From JACOND01 sp965202795 (lineage in GTDB: Bacteria > Bdellovibrionota > Bdellovibrionia > Bdellovibrionales > UBA1609): DNA of 64,000 bases. The first letter of the stretch is position 1, and every line of letters starts with the position of its first letter. Location of the stretch: the NCBI GenBank assembly GCA_965202795.1, contig OZ241848.1, positions 1,240,001 through 1,304,000 on the forward strand. Reading direction: 5' to 3'. The notes under the pieces were generated by a model that did no database searches, was not told the origin of the DNA, and worked only from the letters and a program-made list of their open reading frames with translations. The translations under genes and the position numbers were made by a program. Of this stretch, positions 27,195 through 35,496 are shown in pieces.

Positions 27195-30100
27195 TTATGA
27201 GGCAGGGCGGCGGCGGGAGGGAGGGGCTGTTTGCAGAAGCTTGTCCGCCAGCTGATTCAGCCGGCTCCACAAATAGCCCTTCTCTTTTATTCTTTTCCTG
27301 ATTTCCTGACGGGATTTTTGGAATTTCCAAGAGCTTTCCAGGTGAACAGATGAGGCGATTTTTTTTATTTTTTGCGCGCAATCCACAATTTTCTGATGCA
27401 GAGGATCTTTAGGATTGTATTCTGGAAAATATGGCTTTAAAAGATGTCTGTGAATATGCCGCGCCCCCCACTGGCCTTGCGCCTGCAAACCCTGGATTCT
27501 TTCTATAAGAGAAGAGCTGTTTAAAATTCCCTCAAGATAAGAGCCTTCCTCTTTAGTTTTGACTTCTGCATAATATAAAGAGGTGTCAATGATTCCCTCT
27601 GAGTCTGTCAGCAAGACCGCAGCCGGATAAGTCCCTGACGCCGCATAAACCACTCTTAGTTTTGAAACAGGGAATTGCTTTTCCAGTTTGTTTCTAAAAT
27701 TGATTTGCTGTTTAAAAAGCATATTTCCCTTGCTGTTCTCATCCCATAATTTTTCTGATTTTTCCAAAAAGGCGCTTAACTCCAGCTGGCCATGAGACCC
27801 TGCCTCTTCAGCATTCATAACCCCCGCCTCTCTGCTATAGGGGATCACGGCAAGGTTTGTCCCAAGAACTCTAAAAGGGGCAATGGACTGCCCTGTATAT
27901 ACCGGCTTTAAAAATTGGGATTCTATTTTTCCTTCAGGAGGATCAATATCCTTCCAGGGAAACTTGTCTTGATTGGAGGCCAGCCCTCTGACAAGGGGAG
28001 TTTCCTCAGAGGCTCCCAGCCGCCCCCCTCTAAGCTTCACAACAAAGTTAAACCTTCTTGGAACCAAAGACGCCCCCTGCTTGAATTTATCATAATAGTA
28101 AGAAAAATTTTGGTCATCGCTGGAAGCGCTGCCGGCGGGCCACTCTTTTTCCTCTTGAGACAAAGCGTTAGCAGCCGCTGCCGGCCTGGCGTTTTTCTGC
28201 GGCAAAATCCCTTCAAACCGCAAAATTTTAGGAAGCGCCGGCTTTTCAGAATGAGTTTTTCTGACAGAAAACAAAACACAGGAGGGCATTTTAAAAAGGT
28301 TTTTCACATTTGAATCAAAAACCCAGGCGTTTTTGAATTTAATTTGTATGCGCCGCCCGCTTGCCCTTTCAAAAGCCCCCTCTCTAAAAACAGAGTGATG
28401 CTCCCCGTTCATAACACCATAAGGCATTACAAAGGCCAGCTCCCCCTTTTCCCTCATATACAAATCAACAGACCGGATAAAAAAGTAGGTGGAAATATCC
28501 TGGCTTGTTCTGAACTTGGCCTCTGTTTTTTTCTCCCATAGATTGAGGGAAAAGCACTCCTTTTTTAAGGTTTCCTGCATGTCCTGATTCATGCTGTTAA
28601 ACTTCAGCCAGGGCGGATTTCCGAGAACAATATCCGCCTTTTGCCGTTCAGAGGAAAGCCATATCGGGCGGGCCAGGTTGCTTGCGACATGGCCCCAAAT
28701 ATGGTTTCTGTCCTCTTTTTGAAGCTCCAGCAGCGCTTTGTAAGTTGAGACGAGGGTTTGAGCCTCTTGGCTTTCGATTGACTGGCTCTTAATCCATGAT
28801 TTAAAAACCTCCGCCTCTTTGCGCCTGCCGGCCAATTCAATCATTTTGCTCAGCGATTCTTTAAACAGGCTTCTGTTTAAACAGACAGATTCTGGAAAAA
28901 CCAGCTGCCTCTTTTCCGCGCCTGTCTGCCGGTCTTCGGGAACTGTTATTCTCAAGCTCTTTCCCCCAAGAACCTCGTCTATGCTCCACTGAAGGGAGTC
29001 TCCTAAGTAAACTGGAATGCTCATATTGCCGGGGCGGCCCTTTTTTATGGTTTTCAGCATGGCCAGCAAATAAGTGATTCTGGAAAAAATAACCGCCACA
29101 GGATGAATGTCAATGCCCGCAATTTTGTCGCATATAAGGCTTATTGTCTTTTTGGCGGGCATGTTTTTCTTTTCAGCCGATGTGATTAAGCGCCTTATGG
29201 AATGAAACAGGAAAGTTCCAGAGCCGCAGGCTGGATCAATCACTCTGTTTTCAAGAGGATTTTTTATGGCTTTTTTGCAGATTTTTTCAGCCAGCCAGTC
29301 TGGGGTGTAATACTCCCCCATTTTATGCCTCTGCTCCTGCCGGATAAGCCCTTCATACAAGCCCTTTAAAATATCCGCCTGAACAGCGGAAAAATCAAAC
29401 CGGCGGACATGAGAGGCAATTTGCCTTATCAGGCCATTTCCCTCCCCGCAAAAAGCTGTCCAGCTGAAAAAGTCATTCTCGATAACACCGTATATATTGA
29501 TTTCCTTAAACAATTTTCCGCTTAAGAGGTGTTTTCCATCTGGAGGCGGATTGCCGGGGAAAAAGGCGGCATGAGCTATCGCTTTGGAAATAATCGTCAA
29601 ATAAGTATGCTCAATAAACAGAGATTCATCCGCGCCCTCCTTTCCATAGACAATATCAACGGACTTTTTCCATAAATCGTATTTCAGCCTTATATCAGGC
29701 TTTTGTTTGGCCCGCTTCCAAAGGCTTTCAATTTGCATGAGCGCGCTCCTGCAAAGCGGGCTGCCATGGCCTATCTCCCCGCAGATAATTTCCGGCGACG
29801 GCTCCAGCTGTGTTTTGATGAGGACAGCGCTTTCCAGCCATTGGATAAATTCAGAGGCTTTGTCTTCGCTCAAAACAAATTCATTAATTTCCCTCAGCTG
29901 ATTTTTAAGCAGAAAATAAGCTTTGTATTTTTGTCCGTCTGCGGCAATCCCGACATATTTTGCCCCGGATTCCCTTTCTTTGGACTGAATGTATCTTTTG
30001 ATTTGAGATTCCGCAGCAGACAATTCCTGGTTGAGATTTCTTTTTATCTCAAAAACAGTCCGGCCCCATAAAGCGTCAATGCGCCCCCGGCAGGCGAGCA

Positions 30101-30239
30101 GATTCTCCTCAAAAGCAATCTCCTCATTTTTTGCGCCAAGCTGCTCTTTCAAAATATTTGAAAGAATATGCCTGACTTTTTCATGCCCCGGCCTTTTGGC
30201 AAGATGCCTGATTTGCTCTGTAAGTTTTTGAGGCGCCAT
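27195..30239 (-). CDS. Type IIG restriction-modification enzyme (fused nuclease and N6-adenine methylase)
   Basis: This single 1014-residue polypeptide has an N-terminal PD-(D/E)XK-like segment (GRIDALWGRTVFEIKRNLNQ; D and ExK near residue 53-65). Next comes a helical connector, then a gamma-type adenine methylase with GEYYTPDWLAEKI, motif I DPACGSGTFLFHSIRR and motif IV VLGNPPWLKFN. The C-terminal 350 residues form the target-recognition part (LVRGLASNQDKFPW, LKPVYTGQSIAPFR, and the AQGQWGARHIHRHLLKPYFP block, typical of Eco57I-like and type IIG enzymes). Such enzymes cut and methylate in one chain. It appears complete. The gene converges on the two-gene helical module, consistent with a defence island. 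The recognition sequence cannot be read. Confidence 0.88.
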   Translation of the reverse strand: MAPQKLTEQIRHLAKRPGHEKVRHILSNILKEQLGAKNEEIAFEENLLACRGRIDALWGRTVFEIKRNLNQELSAAESQIKRYIQSKERESGAKYVGIAADGQKYKAYFLLKNQLREINEFVLSEDKASEFIQWLESAVLIKTQLEPSPEIICGEIGHGSPLCRSALMQIESLWKRAKQKPDIRLKYDLWKKSVDIVYGKEGADESLFIEHTYLTIISKAIAHAAFFPGNPPPDGKHLLSGKLFKEINIYGVIENDFFSWTAFCGEGNGLIRQIASHVRRFDFSAVQADILKGLYEGLIRQEQRHKMGEYYTPDWLAEKICKKAIKNPLENRVIDPACGSGTFLFHSIRRLITSAEKKNMPAKKTISLICDKIAGIDIHPVAVIFSRITYLLAMLKTIKKGRPGNMSIPVYLGDSLQWSIDEVLGGKSLRITVPEDRQTGAEKRQLVFPESVCLNRSLFKESLSKMIELAGRRKEAEVFKSWIKSQSIESQEAQTLVSTYKALLELQKEDRNHIWGHVASNLARPIWLSSERQKADIVLGNPPWLKFNSMNQDMQETLKKECFSLNLWEKKTEAKFRTSQDISTYFFIRSVDLYMREKGELAFVMPYGVMNGEHHSVFREGAFERASGRRIQIKFKNAWVFDSNVKNLFKMPSCVLFSVRKTHSEKPALPKILRFEGILPQKNARPAAAANALSQEEKEWPAGSASSDDQNFSYYYDKFKQGASLVPRRFNFVVKLRGGRLGASEETPLVRGLASNQDKFPWKDIDPPEGKIESQFLKPVYTGQSIAPFRVLGTNLAVIPYSREAGVMNAEEAGSHGQLELSAFLEKSEKLWDENSKGNMLFKQQINFRNKLEKQFPVSKLRVVYAASGTYPAAVLLTDSEGIIDTSLYYAEVKTKEEGSYLEGILNSSSLIERIQGLQAQGQWGARHIHRHLLKPYFPEYNPKDPLHQKIVDCAQKIKKIASSVHLESSWKFQKSRQEIRKRIKEKGYLWSRLNQLADKLLQTAPPSRRRPAS

Positions 30240-31101
30240 AAGGTTTTAAAAAACTGCGCTAAAGGCGGGAAAATCCCAGATGGCGCGCTCAAAAAAGGCG
30301 CCTTTTTCTTTTTCGGTTTTGGCTTTTTCGCGGATAGCCTGGAGAAAGACCCTGAATTTTTGTCCCATATTTGATGTTTCGGATGCGCCGCGTCAAACCT
30401 TTAGGGGCCTGCAGGCCGAAGCCAGAGCCTGCCGGATTTTCCGGTCCAAAGGCGGGGGGGTTGAGGATTTTCAATCCGGGCGGCAGCTGGCTGCCTGATC
30501 AATTGGCTGGCCCGCAGCAGGCGAAGGAGGGTTGGGATTTTTAATCCGCGCGGCGGCTGCCCGGCAAAACGGCGCCCGGCAAAGCGCCCTCCGCCGGCCC
30601 CCTGGCTGACCTCATGGCTGGCGCCCTGGCTGACCTCATGGCTGGCGCCCTGGCTGACCTCATGGCTGGCGCCATGGCTGACCCCATGGCCCGCGCCCTG
30701 GCTGACCCCATGGCCCGCGCCCTGGCTGACCTCATGGCTGGCGCCCTGGCTGACCTCATGGCTGGCGCCCTGGCTGACCTCATGGCTGACTCCATGGCTG
30801 CCGCCATGGCCTGTCCCCCTGAATGATCAGCTGGATGACCAGCTGGATATCAGCAGATGCTCAAAAAATAATCTCATTGCCTGTGGGCATCGCTGAAAGC
30901 GCCGGAGCGGGCGCAAAACGGCATTTTTGGCGCTTTTGGTTGACTTGCAGCCTTGGGGGCGGGATAATAAAGCAATGACAGCCAAGATGGTTTCTGAGAG
31001 AATTCTCCATCCCCCCGCTCTGAATGCAGGAGCCAGCGCAGGTTTTAGAGAAGAATAAAATGAGGGTTTTTAATTATATAAAAACAAAAGGAGGGAATTT
31101 T
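30240..31101. repeat. Gene-free stretch with a 24-bp tandem array (about 30600-30815)
   Basis: About nine tandem units of 24 bases (CTGACCTCATGGCTGGCGCC plus CTGG) fill 30605-30810, with some units carrying CCATGGCC variants. Both strands are open through the array (8-residue repeats MAGALADL or MRSARAPA) because the unit is a multiple of three and has no stop. No Shine-Dalgarno signal or known protein supports a gene. The rest of the stretch, including a duplicated GGCGGGGGGGTTGAGGATTT / GGAGGGTTGGGATTTTTAAT motif at 30450-30545, holds nothing I can name. Confidence 0.8.
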
Positions 31102-31221
31102 ATGACTGATTTTAAAGATAAATCAAAAGCAAAAAACAGCTCTTCAGAAGGCAAGCCCAGCTTCTTAGAGTGGTTAATTGAAGGAAAAGGATACAGTGGC
31201 GGAGCCTTGGCGGACGCCTGA
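31102..31221 (+). CDS. Small hydrophilic peptide gene
   Basis: A 39-residue frame (MTDFKDKSKAKNSSSEGKPS, then FLEWLIEGKGYSGGALADA) has a strong AAAGGAGGGAA Shine-Dalgarno sequence eight bases before the ATG and an AT-rich upstream region. It overlaps the next small frame by 26 bases. Either these are two coupled small genes or one 75-residue protein split by a small indel near 31192, since the frames join smoothly as GKGY-TVAEPWRTPEE. It stands 150 bases upstream of the radical SAM gene on the same strand and could be its peptide substrate or partner, but nothing proves it. Confidence 0.5.
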   Translation: MTDFKDKSKAKNSSSEGKPSFLEWLIEGKGYSGGALADA

Positions 31222-31330
31222 AGAGGTTCTGAAAGCCCCATCTGTTCAAAAGGATATTCAGGAAGTTAGAGAGGCTTTTAATAAATATAAAGCTAAAAAT
31301 GGAAAAAAGATTAACCGCAGGCGCATATAA
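31196..31330 (+). CDS. Small helical peptide gene (GTG start) or second half of the preceding one
   Basis: The 44-residue frame starts with GTG, reads AEPWRTPEEVLKAPSVQKDI and QEVREAFNKYKAKNGKKINR, and ends just before the radical SAM gene. It has good amphipathic helix character. GAAGGAAAAGG lies upstream at an acceptable distance. It overlaps the preceding small gene in another frame. Confidence 0.45.
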   Translation: MAEPWRTPEEVLKAPSVQKDIQEVREAFNKYKAKNGKKINRRRI

Positions 31331-31375
31331 ACACAGCATGCCATGGCGGCAAAAACAGGGTATAATCTTTCTGAT

Positions 31376-32752
31376 ATGAAAAAACCCATCAAATCCTCAG
31401 AGGATGTCAGCCCCACTTTTTGTGTCCTCCCCTGGATACACCTTTCCACCCGGCCGAACGGGCACATGAGGCTCTGCTGCGCGGCCAACGCCTCCAGCGC
31501 CGCCGCCTCCAACGATCAAAAATTCAGGGGCGAAGCGGGGATTCTCAAAAAAGCCGACGGCCGCCCCGCCAACTTCAATCACACCGATCTAAAAACCGCC
31601 TGGAACGCGCCCTACATGAAAAATGTCAGAAGCTCCATGCTCCAGGGAAGGGTCCCCGCGTCTTGCGCAAAATGCTTTAAGGAGGAGGCCGCCGGCTACC
31701 AGTCCAAAAGAATCTGGGAAAACCGCCTCTGGATGAAACGGCTGGATATCAGCCGCCTGCTTCAGGAAACCCGGCCGGACGGAAAAGCCCCTGAAAAAAT
31801 CTATTATATGGATCTCCGCCTCGGCTCAAAATGCAATCTGAAGTGCATCATGTGCTCGCCGCATGACAGCTCCCTCTGGACTGGGGACTGGAAAAAGCTT
31901 TACCCTCAAATCAAAAACCCCTCCCTGAAGGAGCTGATGACCTGGCCTGAACAGGGCCGGGCTGATGGCGGATCCTACAGCTGGCACAAAAACAACAAGA
32001 GGTTTTGGAGCCAGCTTTTGGAGCAAATTCCCAACATGAGGCAGCTTTATTTTGCCGGAGGGGAGGCGACAATCATCCCCGAGCACTATGAGCTTTTGGA
32101 AAAATGCGCCGAGCGGGGCTTTGCGAAAAACATTGAGCTTCGCTACAACAGCAACGGGGTTGAGCTGCCCGGCCGCCTGTTTGAGCTGTGGAAACAGTTT
32201 GAAAGGGTTGTGTTTCATTTTTCCCTGGACAGCATTCATAAAATGAGCGATTACATCCGCTTCCCCAGCCGGTTTTCCCACTTGGAGAGCCAGCTGGATC
32301 GGCTGGACAAAACCCCTGATTCCACAGTTGTCACCATTGCCTGCGCCGTCCAGGCCCTGAACATTTACTACATCCCCGACTTCATCAAATGGAAGCTTGG
32401 CAAAGGCTTTAAAAAAATCAACAAGTGGCCAAAAAGCGCGGGCCTGATAGACACGCATTTTGTCTATCATCCGGCCTTTTTGAATGTGAAGGCCCTGCCC
32501 CCTGAATTTAAAAGGAAAACAGCCGAAAAGTTTGAGAGCTTTTACCCCTATCTGAGGGAGAGGCTTAAAAACATTGAGGGCTTTGCCCAGGCCCCTTACG
32601 GCATCCAAAGGCTCCAGGGGATGATCCGCTTTATGATGTCGGAGGACTGGTCCGGCAGAATGCCGGAGTTCAGGGAATACATCTCCCGGATGGACAAAAT
32701 CAGGGGGACGGATTTTCGGTCTGTGTTTCCGGAAATGGCTGATCTGCTCTGA
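31376..32752 (+). CDS. Twitch-domain radical SAM enzyme
   Basis: The 458-residue enzyme has the radical SAM 4Fe-4S motif CNLKCIMC (C-x3-C-x2-C, near residue 155), preceded by DLRLGSK and followed by the glycine-rich LYFAGGEATIIPEH. Additional cysteines cluster in the N-terminus (SPTFCVLPWIHLSTRPNGHM then RLCC, and ASCAKCFKEE), which in twitch/SPASM-type enzymes bind an auxiliary cluster. Such proteins modify peptides or sugars using 5'-deoxyadenosyl radicals. A TATAAT box lies just before the start (31361). I chose ATG at 31376; an ATG at 31343 is also in frame. Two tiny frames lie directly upstream. The substrate is unknown. Confidence 0.85.
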   Translation: MKKPIKSSEDVSPTFCVLPWIHLSTRPNGHMRLCCAANASSAAASNDQKFRGEAGILKKADGRPANFNHTDLKTAWNAPYMKNVRSSMLQGRVPASCAKCFKEEAAGYQSKRIWENRLWMKRLDISRLLQETRPDGKAPEKIYYMDLRLGSKCNLKCIMCSPHDSSLWTGDWKKLYPQIKNPSLKELMTWPEQGRADGGSYSWHKNNKRFWSQLLEQIPNMRQLYFAGGEATIIPEHYELLEKCAERGFAKNIELRYNSNGVELPGRLFELWKQFERVVFHFSLDSIHKMSDYIRFPSRFSHLESQLDRLDKTPDSTVVTIACAVQALNIYYIPDFIKWKLGKGFKKINKWPKSAGLIDTHFVYHPAFLNVKALPPEFKRKTAEKFESFYPYLRERLKNIEGFAQAPYGIQRLQGMIRFMMSEDWSGRMPEFREYISRMDKIRGTDFRSVFPEMADLL

Positions 32753-33254
32753 TAAGCTGTCCAAAGCAAGCCCCCTCTGGAGGGACCTGCCGCTCCGCGG
32801 AGGCGCGGGACACGGCTGAGAGGCCGTCCAGACAAACAGCCTGCTGACTCTGCTGCCCCCTGAAAAATCCTGATGCAATGCGGCAAATATTCCAAAATGG
32901 AATATTTTTGCGCCAAAATGGAATGTTTTTTTCTCAAAACCCCCCAAAAAGGGGGTTTTGGCCCCATTTTGGCTGGATCGTTTTTTGCATGATGTTTTTT
33001 GATTACGTCTGAGCTTAAACAGATTTTTTAGAGATTTGCTTAAAATTTAGGCGCTTTTTGAGATTTTTTTTCAGATTTAGGGATTTTCGGGATTTTTAGG
33101 CGCTTTTTAAGGTTTTTTTAAAAAAAATGCAAAAAAATCTCGTTTTTACATCGTTTTTGCATGTTGTTTCACAAAGTCTGCGGCAAAAGCTTCAAACAGA
33201 GGTTTTAGCGGAGGCGGGCAGGCAGTGGACAAAAACCAAACAGGAGGGACAGCC
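32753..33254. other. Gene-free, T-rich stretch with hairpins before the third Rpn gene
   Basis: A palindrome of the dispersed family sits at 32811-32835. Paired CCAAAATGGAAT boxes (32891, 32912) precede a perfect hairpin with 9-bp arms AAAACCCCC/GGGGGTTTT at about 32936-32960, then a complementary CCATTTTGG. From 32990 to 33165 the sequence is very T-rich, with repeats of the type GGCGCTTTTTNAG. The last bases carry the AGGAGGG of the Rpn-like gene. No gene is seen. Confidence 0.6.
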
Positions 33255-34818
33255 ATGAAAGCAAACATTTTCGGCAAAGGGAAAAAGAGAAAAAAAGACA
33301 AATCAGGGGGCAAAGCTGGCGGAGGCCGGGGCAAAAACAGCGGGGGCGGGGCAGGCGATGCCGGGACAGCAAAAAGCCAGCTCTCTGGACAAGCCCGCCA
33401 TGCCGCGGAGGCTCGGGAACGGCCGCTAGGCCGTCCCAGTAAACAGTCATCCTCTGGACAAGCCCGCCATGCCGCGGAGGCTCGGGAACGGCCGCTAGGC
33501 CGTCCCAGTAAACAGTCATCCTCTGGACAAGCCCGCCATGCCGCGGAGGCTCGGGAACGGCCGCTAGGCCGTCCCAGTAAACAGTCATCCTCTGGACAAG
33601 CCCGCCGCTCCGCGGAGGCTCGGGAACGGCCGCTAGGCCGTCCCAGTAAACAGTCATCCTCTGGACAAGCCCGCCATGCCGCGGAGGCGCGGGAACGGCC
33701 GCGAGGCCGTCCCAGTAAACAGTCATCCTCTGGACAAGCCCGCCATGCCGCGGAGGCTCGGGAACGGCCGCGAGGCCGCCCCGGCAAACAAGCCCGCGGG
33801 GGGCCCTCAGCCCATGACTCTTACTTCCGCAAGGTTTTTTCCAAAAAAAGATACACCCCCAACATCTTTAAGCTTGCGCTCCCTGAAAAACTCTACAATC
33901 TGCTGGACTGGAGCTCCCTGGAGGTCGAAATGAAAACCTTTCTAAGCGAGGAAATGAGAGAAAGGCGGACCGACATCCTCTGCTCTGTGAAAATTAAAAA
34001 TGGCGGCGGACGGCTGGGCCTGCTGTTTCTTTTGGAGCACCGAAGCCACCAGGGAAAGGACATCCACCAGATTCTTCTGGAGTATCAGACTCCGGCTTAC
34101 CGGGCCTTGAAGATGCCCATCATCCCAATTGTGCCCTACAGCGGAAAAAGGCCAAAGTGGACCCAGCCCCTGGATTTTCATGGCTCGCTGCTGCGCGATT
34201 TTAAGAGCCAGCTTTCGCCGGCCCAGTCCAGGGCCGCGGCGGAGGTTTGGGATGCAATAAAGGGGCATGTTTTGAATTTCCGCAGTATTTTTAAGGCTCG
34301 CTGTCGCTTCGGCTCTGCTGAATTTGAGGGAGCTGGATGAGGGAAAATCCAGGGGCTTGACTTCTCATCCGGCATTGTTTATCCTGAAACATATATGGGA
34401 TTTGAAGGGGGATTGGGAGCGGGCTGAGCGGATTATTAAAAAGCTGTTTCGCATGGGGGCCGCTTTAAGCCTTGAGGACTGGAAGGCTCTAATAAACAAG
34501 GCTGTGGATTATATTTGCAGCGCCCATCCGGGGCGGTTTAACTGGAATGTTTTAAAGGAGATCGATCAAAAAGCCACAGGAGGGAAAAACTTTATGCAGT
34601 TTATAGACACAATGGAAGAGGTTGGCAAAAAAAACATGCGGAAAGGCCTGCAGAAAGGCCGGCTGGAGGGTCGTCAGGAAGGCCGGCAGGAAGGCCATAA
34701 AGAAGTCGCTTTAAACATGCTTCATGCCAAGGCAGATATAGCCTTTATTGTTAAAGTGACTGGCCTGCCTGAAAAGGAAGTCCGCAGGCTGAAAAACAGC
34801 AGAAAAAACGGCGGCTGA
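33255..34818 (+). pseudogene. Rpn family nuclease-like gene, copy 3, frameshifted
   Basis: The gene starts MKANIFGKGKKRKKDKSGGK after a good AGGAGGG. An unusual N-terminal extension contains six 23-residue repeats coded by palindrome-derived DNA. The Rpn signature AHDSYFRKVFSKKRYTPN follows, and the core RRTDILCSV and LLFLLEHRSHQGK, where the usual EHK is EHR. Near 34299-34314 a 16-bp insertion between two GGCTC copies shifts the frame. After it the normal family sequence resumes (ALLNLRELDEGKSRGLTSHP, then the EGRQEGRQEGHKE linker and VKVTGLPEKEVRRLKNS end). Translation as it stands gives a protein ending FGSAEFEGAG. It is diverged from copies 1 and 2. It may be inactive both by frameshift and by the Lys change. 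Confidence 0.82.
33384..33797. repeat. Six tandem 69-bp repeats, palindrome-derived and translated
   Basis: Six units of 69 bases start at 33384, 33453, 33522, 33591, 33660 and 33729. Each contains the dispersed palindrome (GGGAACGGCCGCTAGGCCGT plus CCC) and encodes SGQARHAAEARERPLGRPSK plus QSS. Because 69 is divisible by three, the units stay in frame with the Rpn-like gene. The antisense strand is also open, which is a shadow of the repeat. Confidence 0.95.
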
Positions 34819-35203
34819 GTTTTTTTGCCAAAATGGCCGATAGGCCGGCCCGGCAAACAGGCTCCGGCGCTGAGCCGCTGCTTTTTTGCCAAAACAGCCG
34901 CGGGGCCAGCCCAGCAAAAAAGGAGATCGATCAAAAAGCCACAGGAGGATAGAGTCGCATGTGGCGATTTGTTTTTTGGCGCATTCGGTGTCTTATGCTC
35001 TGAAGGCTCATCTGGAGAGGGCGGGCCTGCCAGCCAAAACTTCGGGAGGGGGGCTGGACAGGTTTTGCGCCCCCTTTTTCCCGGCCTGGGCTGAAAGACA
35101 CTCAAAAGACACTCAAAAAGCGGGGGGCGGCCGCCGCGGCGGAGAGCCTTTTTGAAAAAAGCCTGGGAAAAAAACCTTGACAGGCAAAAAAAACCGGCTT
35201 TAC
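34819..35203. other. Gene-free stretch with two palindromes and a small Rpn relic
   Basis: Palindromes of the dispersed family lie near 34843 and 34898. A 25-base stretch, GAGATCGATCAAAAAGCCAC then AGGAGG (from 34923), repeats part of the third Rpn gene (34559), so it is a small relic. A TTGACA at 35177 with TACATG 18 bases later could be a promoter for the small frame that follows. Confidence 0.55.
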
Positions 35204-35371
35204 ATGCGTATTATGCAAAAAAGCAGAGAAAAAAAGCTGGGCAGAAAAAAATTCCTCCAGTTAAAGGAGACGGAAAAACTCTATAAAAACATACAAAAAT
35301 ACGGATTGAGAGAGGAGGCCTACAAGGCGCTCCTGCAGTTTTACATCAAGCGGCAAAAGCCAAAATCCTGA
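35204..35371 (+). CDS. Small basic helical protein
   Basis: A 55-codon frame (MRIMQKSREKKLGRKKFLQL, then KETEKLYKNIQKYGLREEAY and a Lys-rich end) has clear helical, basic character. The in-frame TTG at 35177 is more likely part of a TTGACA promoter box, so translation probably starts at 35204 or 35213; no good Shine-Dalgarno sequence is visible for either. It might bind nucleic acid or the ribosome, by composition only. The family is not recognised. Confidence 0.45.
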   Translation: MRIMQKSREKKLGRKKFLQLKETEKLYKNIQKYGLREEAYKALLQFYIKRQKPKS

Positions 35372-35496
35372 ATCCGGCGGGGCTGCCCCCCCGGCGGCGG
35401 GCGGCGGCCCGCGCAGCCTCCAGCCCCGGGCGCAATGCCTGCCGCAGCGTCAAAGGGAGCGGCGTTATATCCGCCCAAGCCTAAAATCTCCCAAGC

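Noticed and set aside
30600..30815. Possible second CRISPR array
   Set aside because: Units are contiguous, with no unique spacers between them.
30541..30826. 70-codon plus and 88-codon minus frames in the 24-bp array
   Set aside because: Both are open because the unit is stop-free and divisible by three; no ribosome-binding site.
33146..33787. Minus-strand frames of 173 and 213 codons opposite the third Rpn gene
   Set aside because: They mirror the 69-bp repeats, while the plus strand has a Shine-Dalgarno sequence and a recognisable nuclease.
35177..35203. TTG start for the small protein
   Set aside because: The TTG is part of TTGACA with a -10-like box 18 bases later, so it is more likely a promoter.
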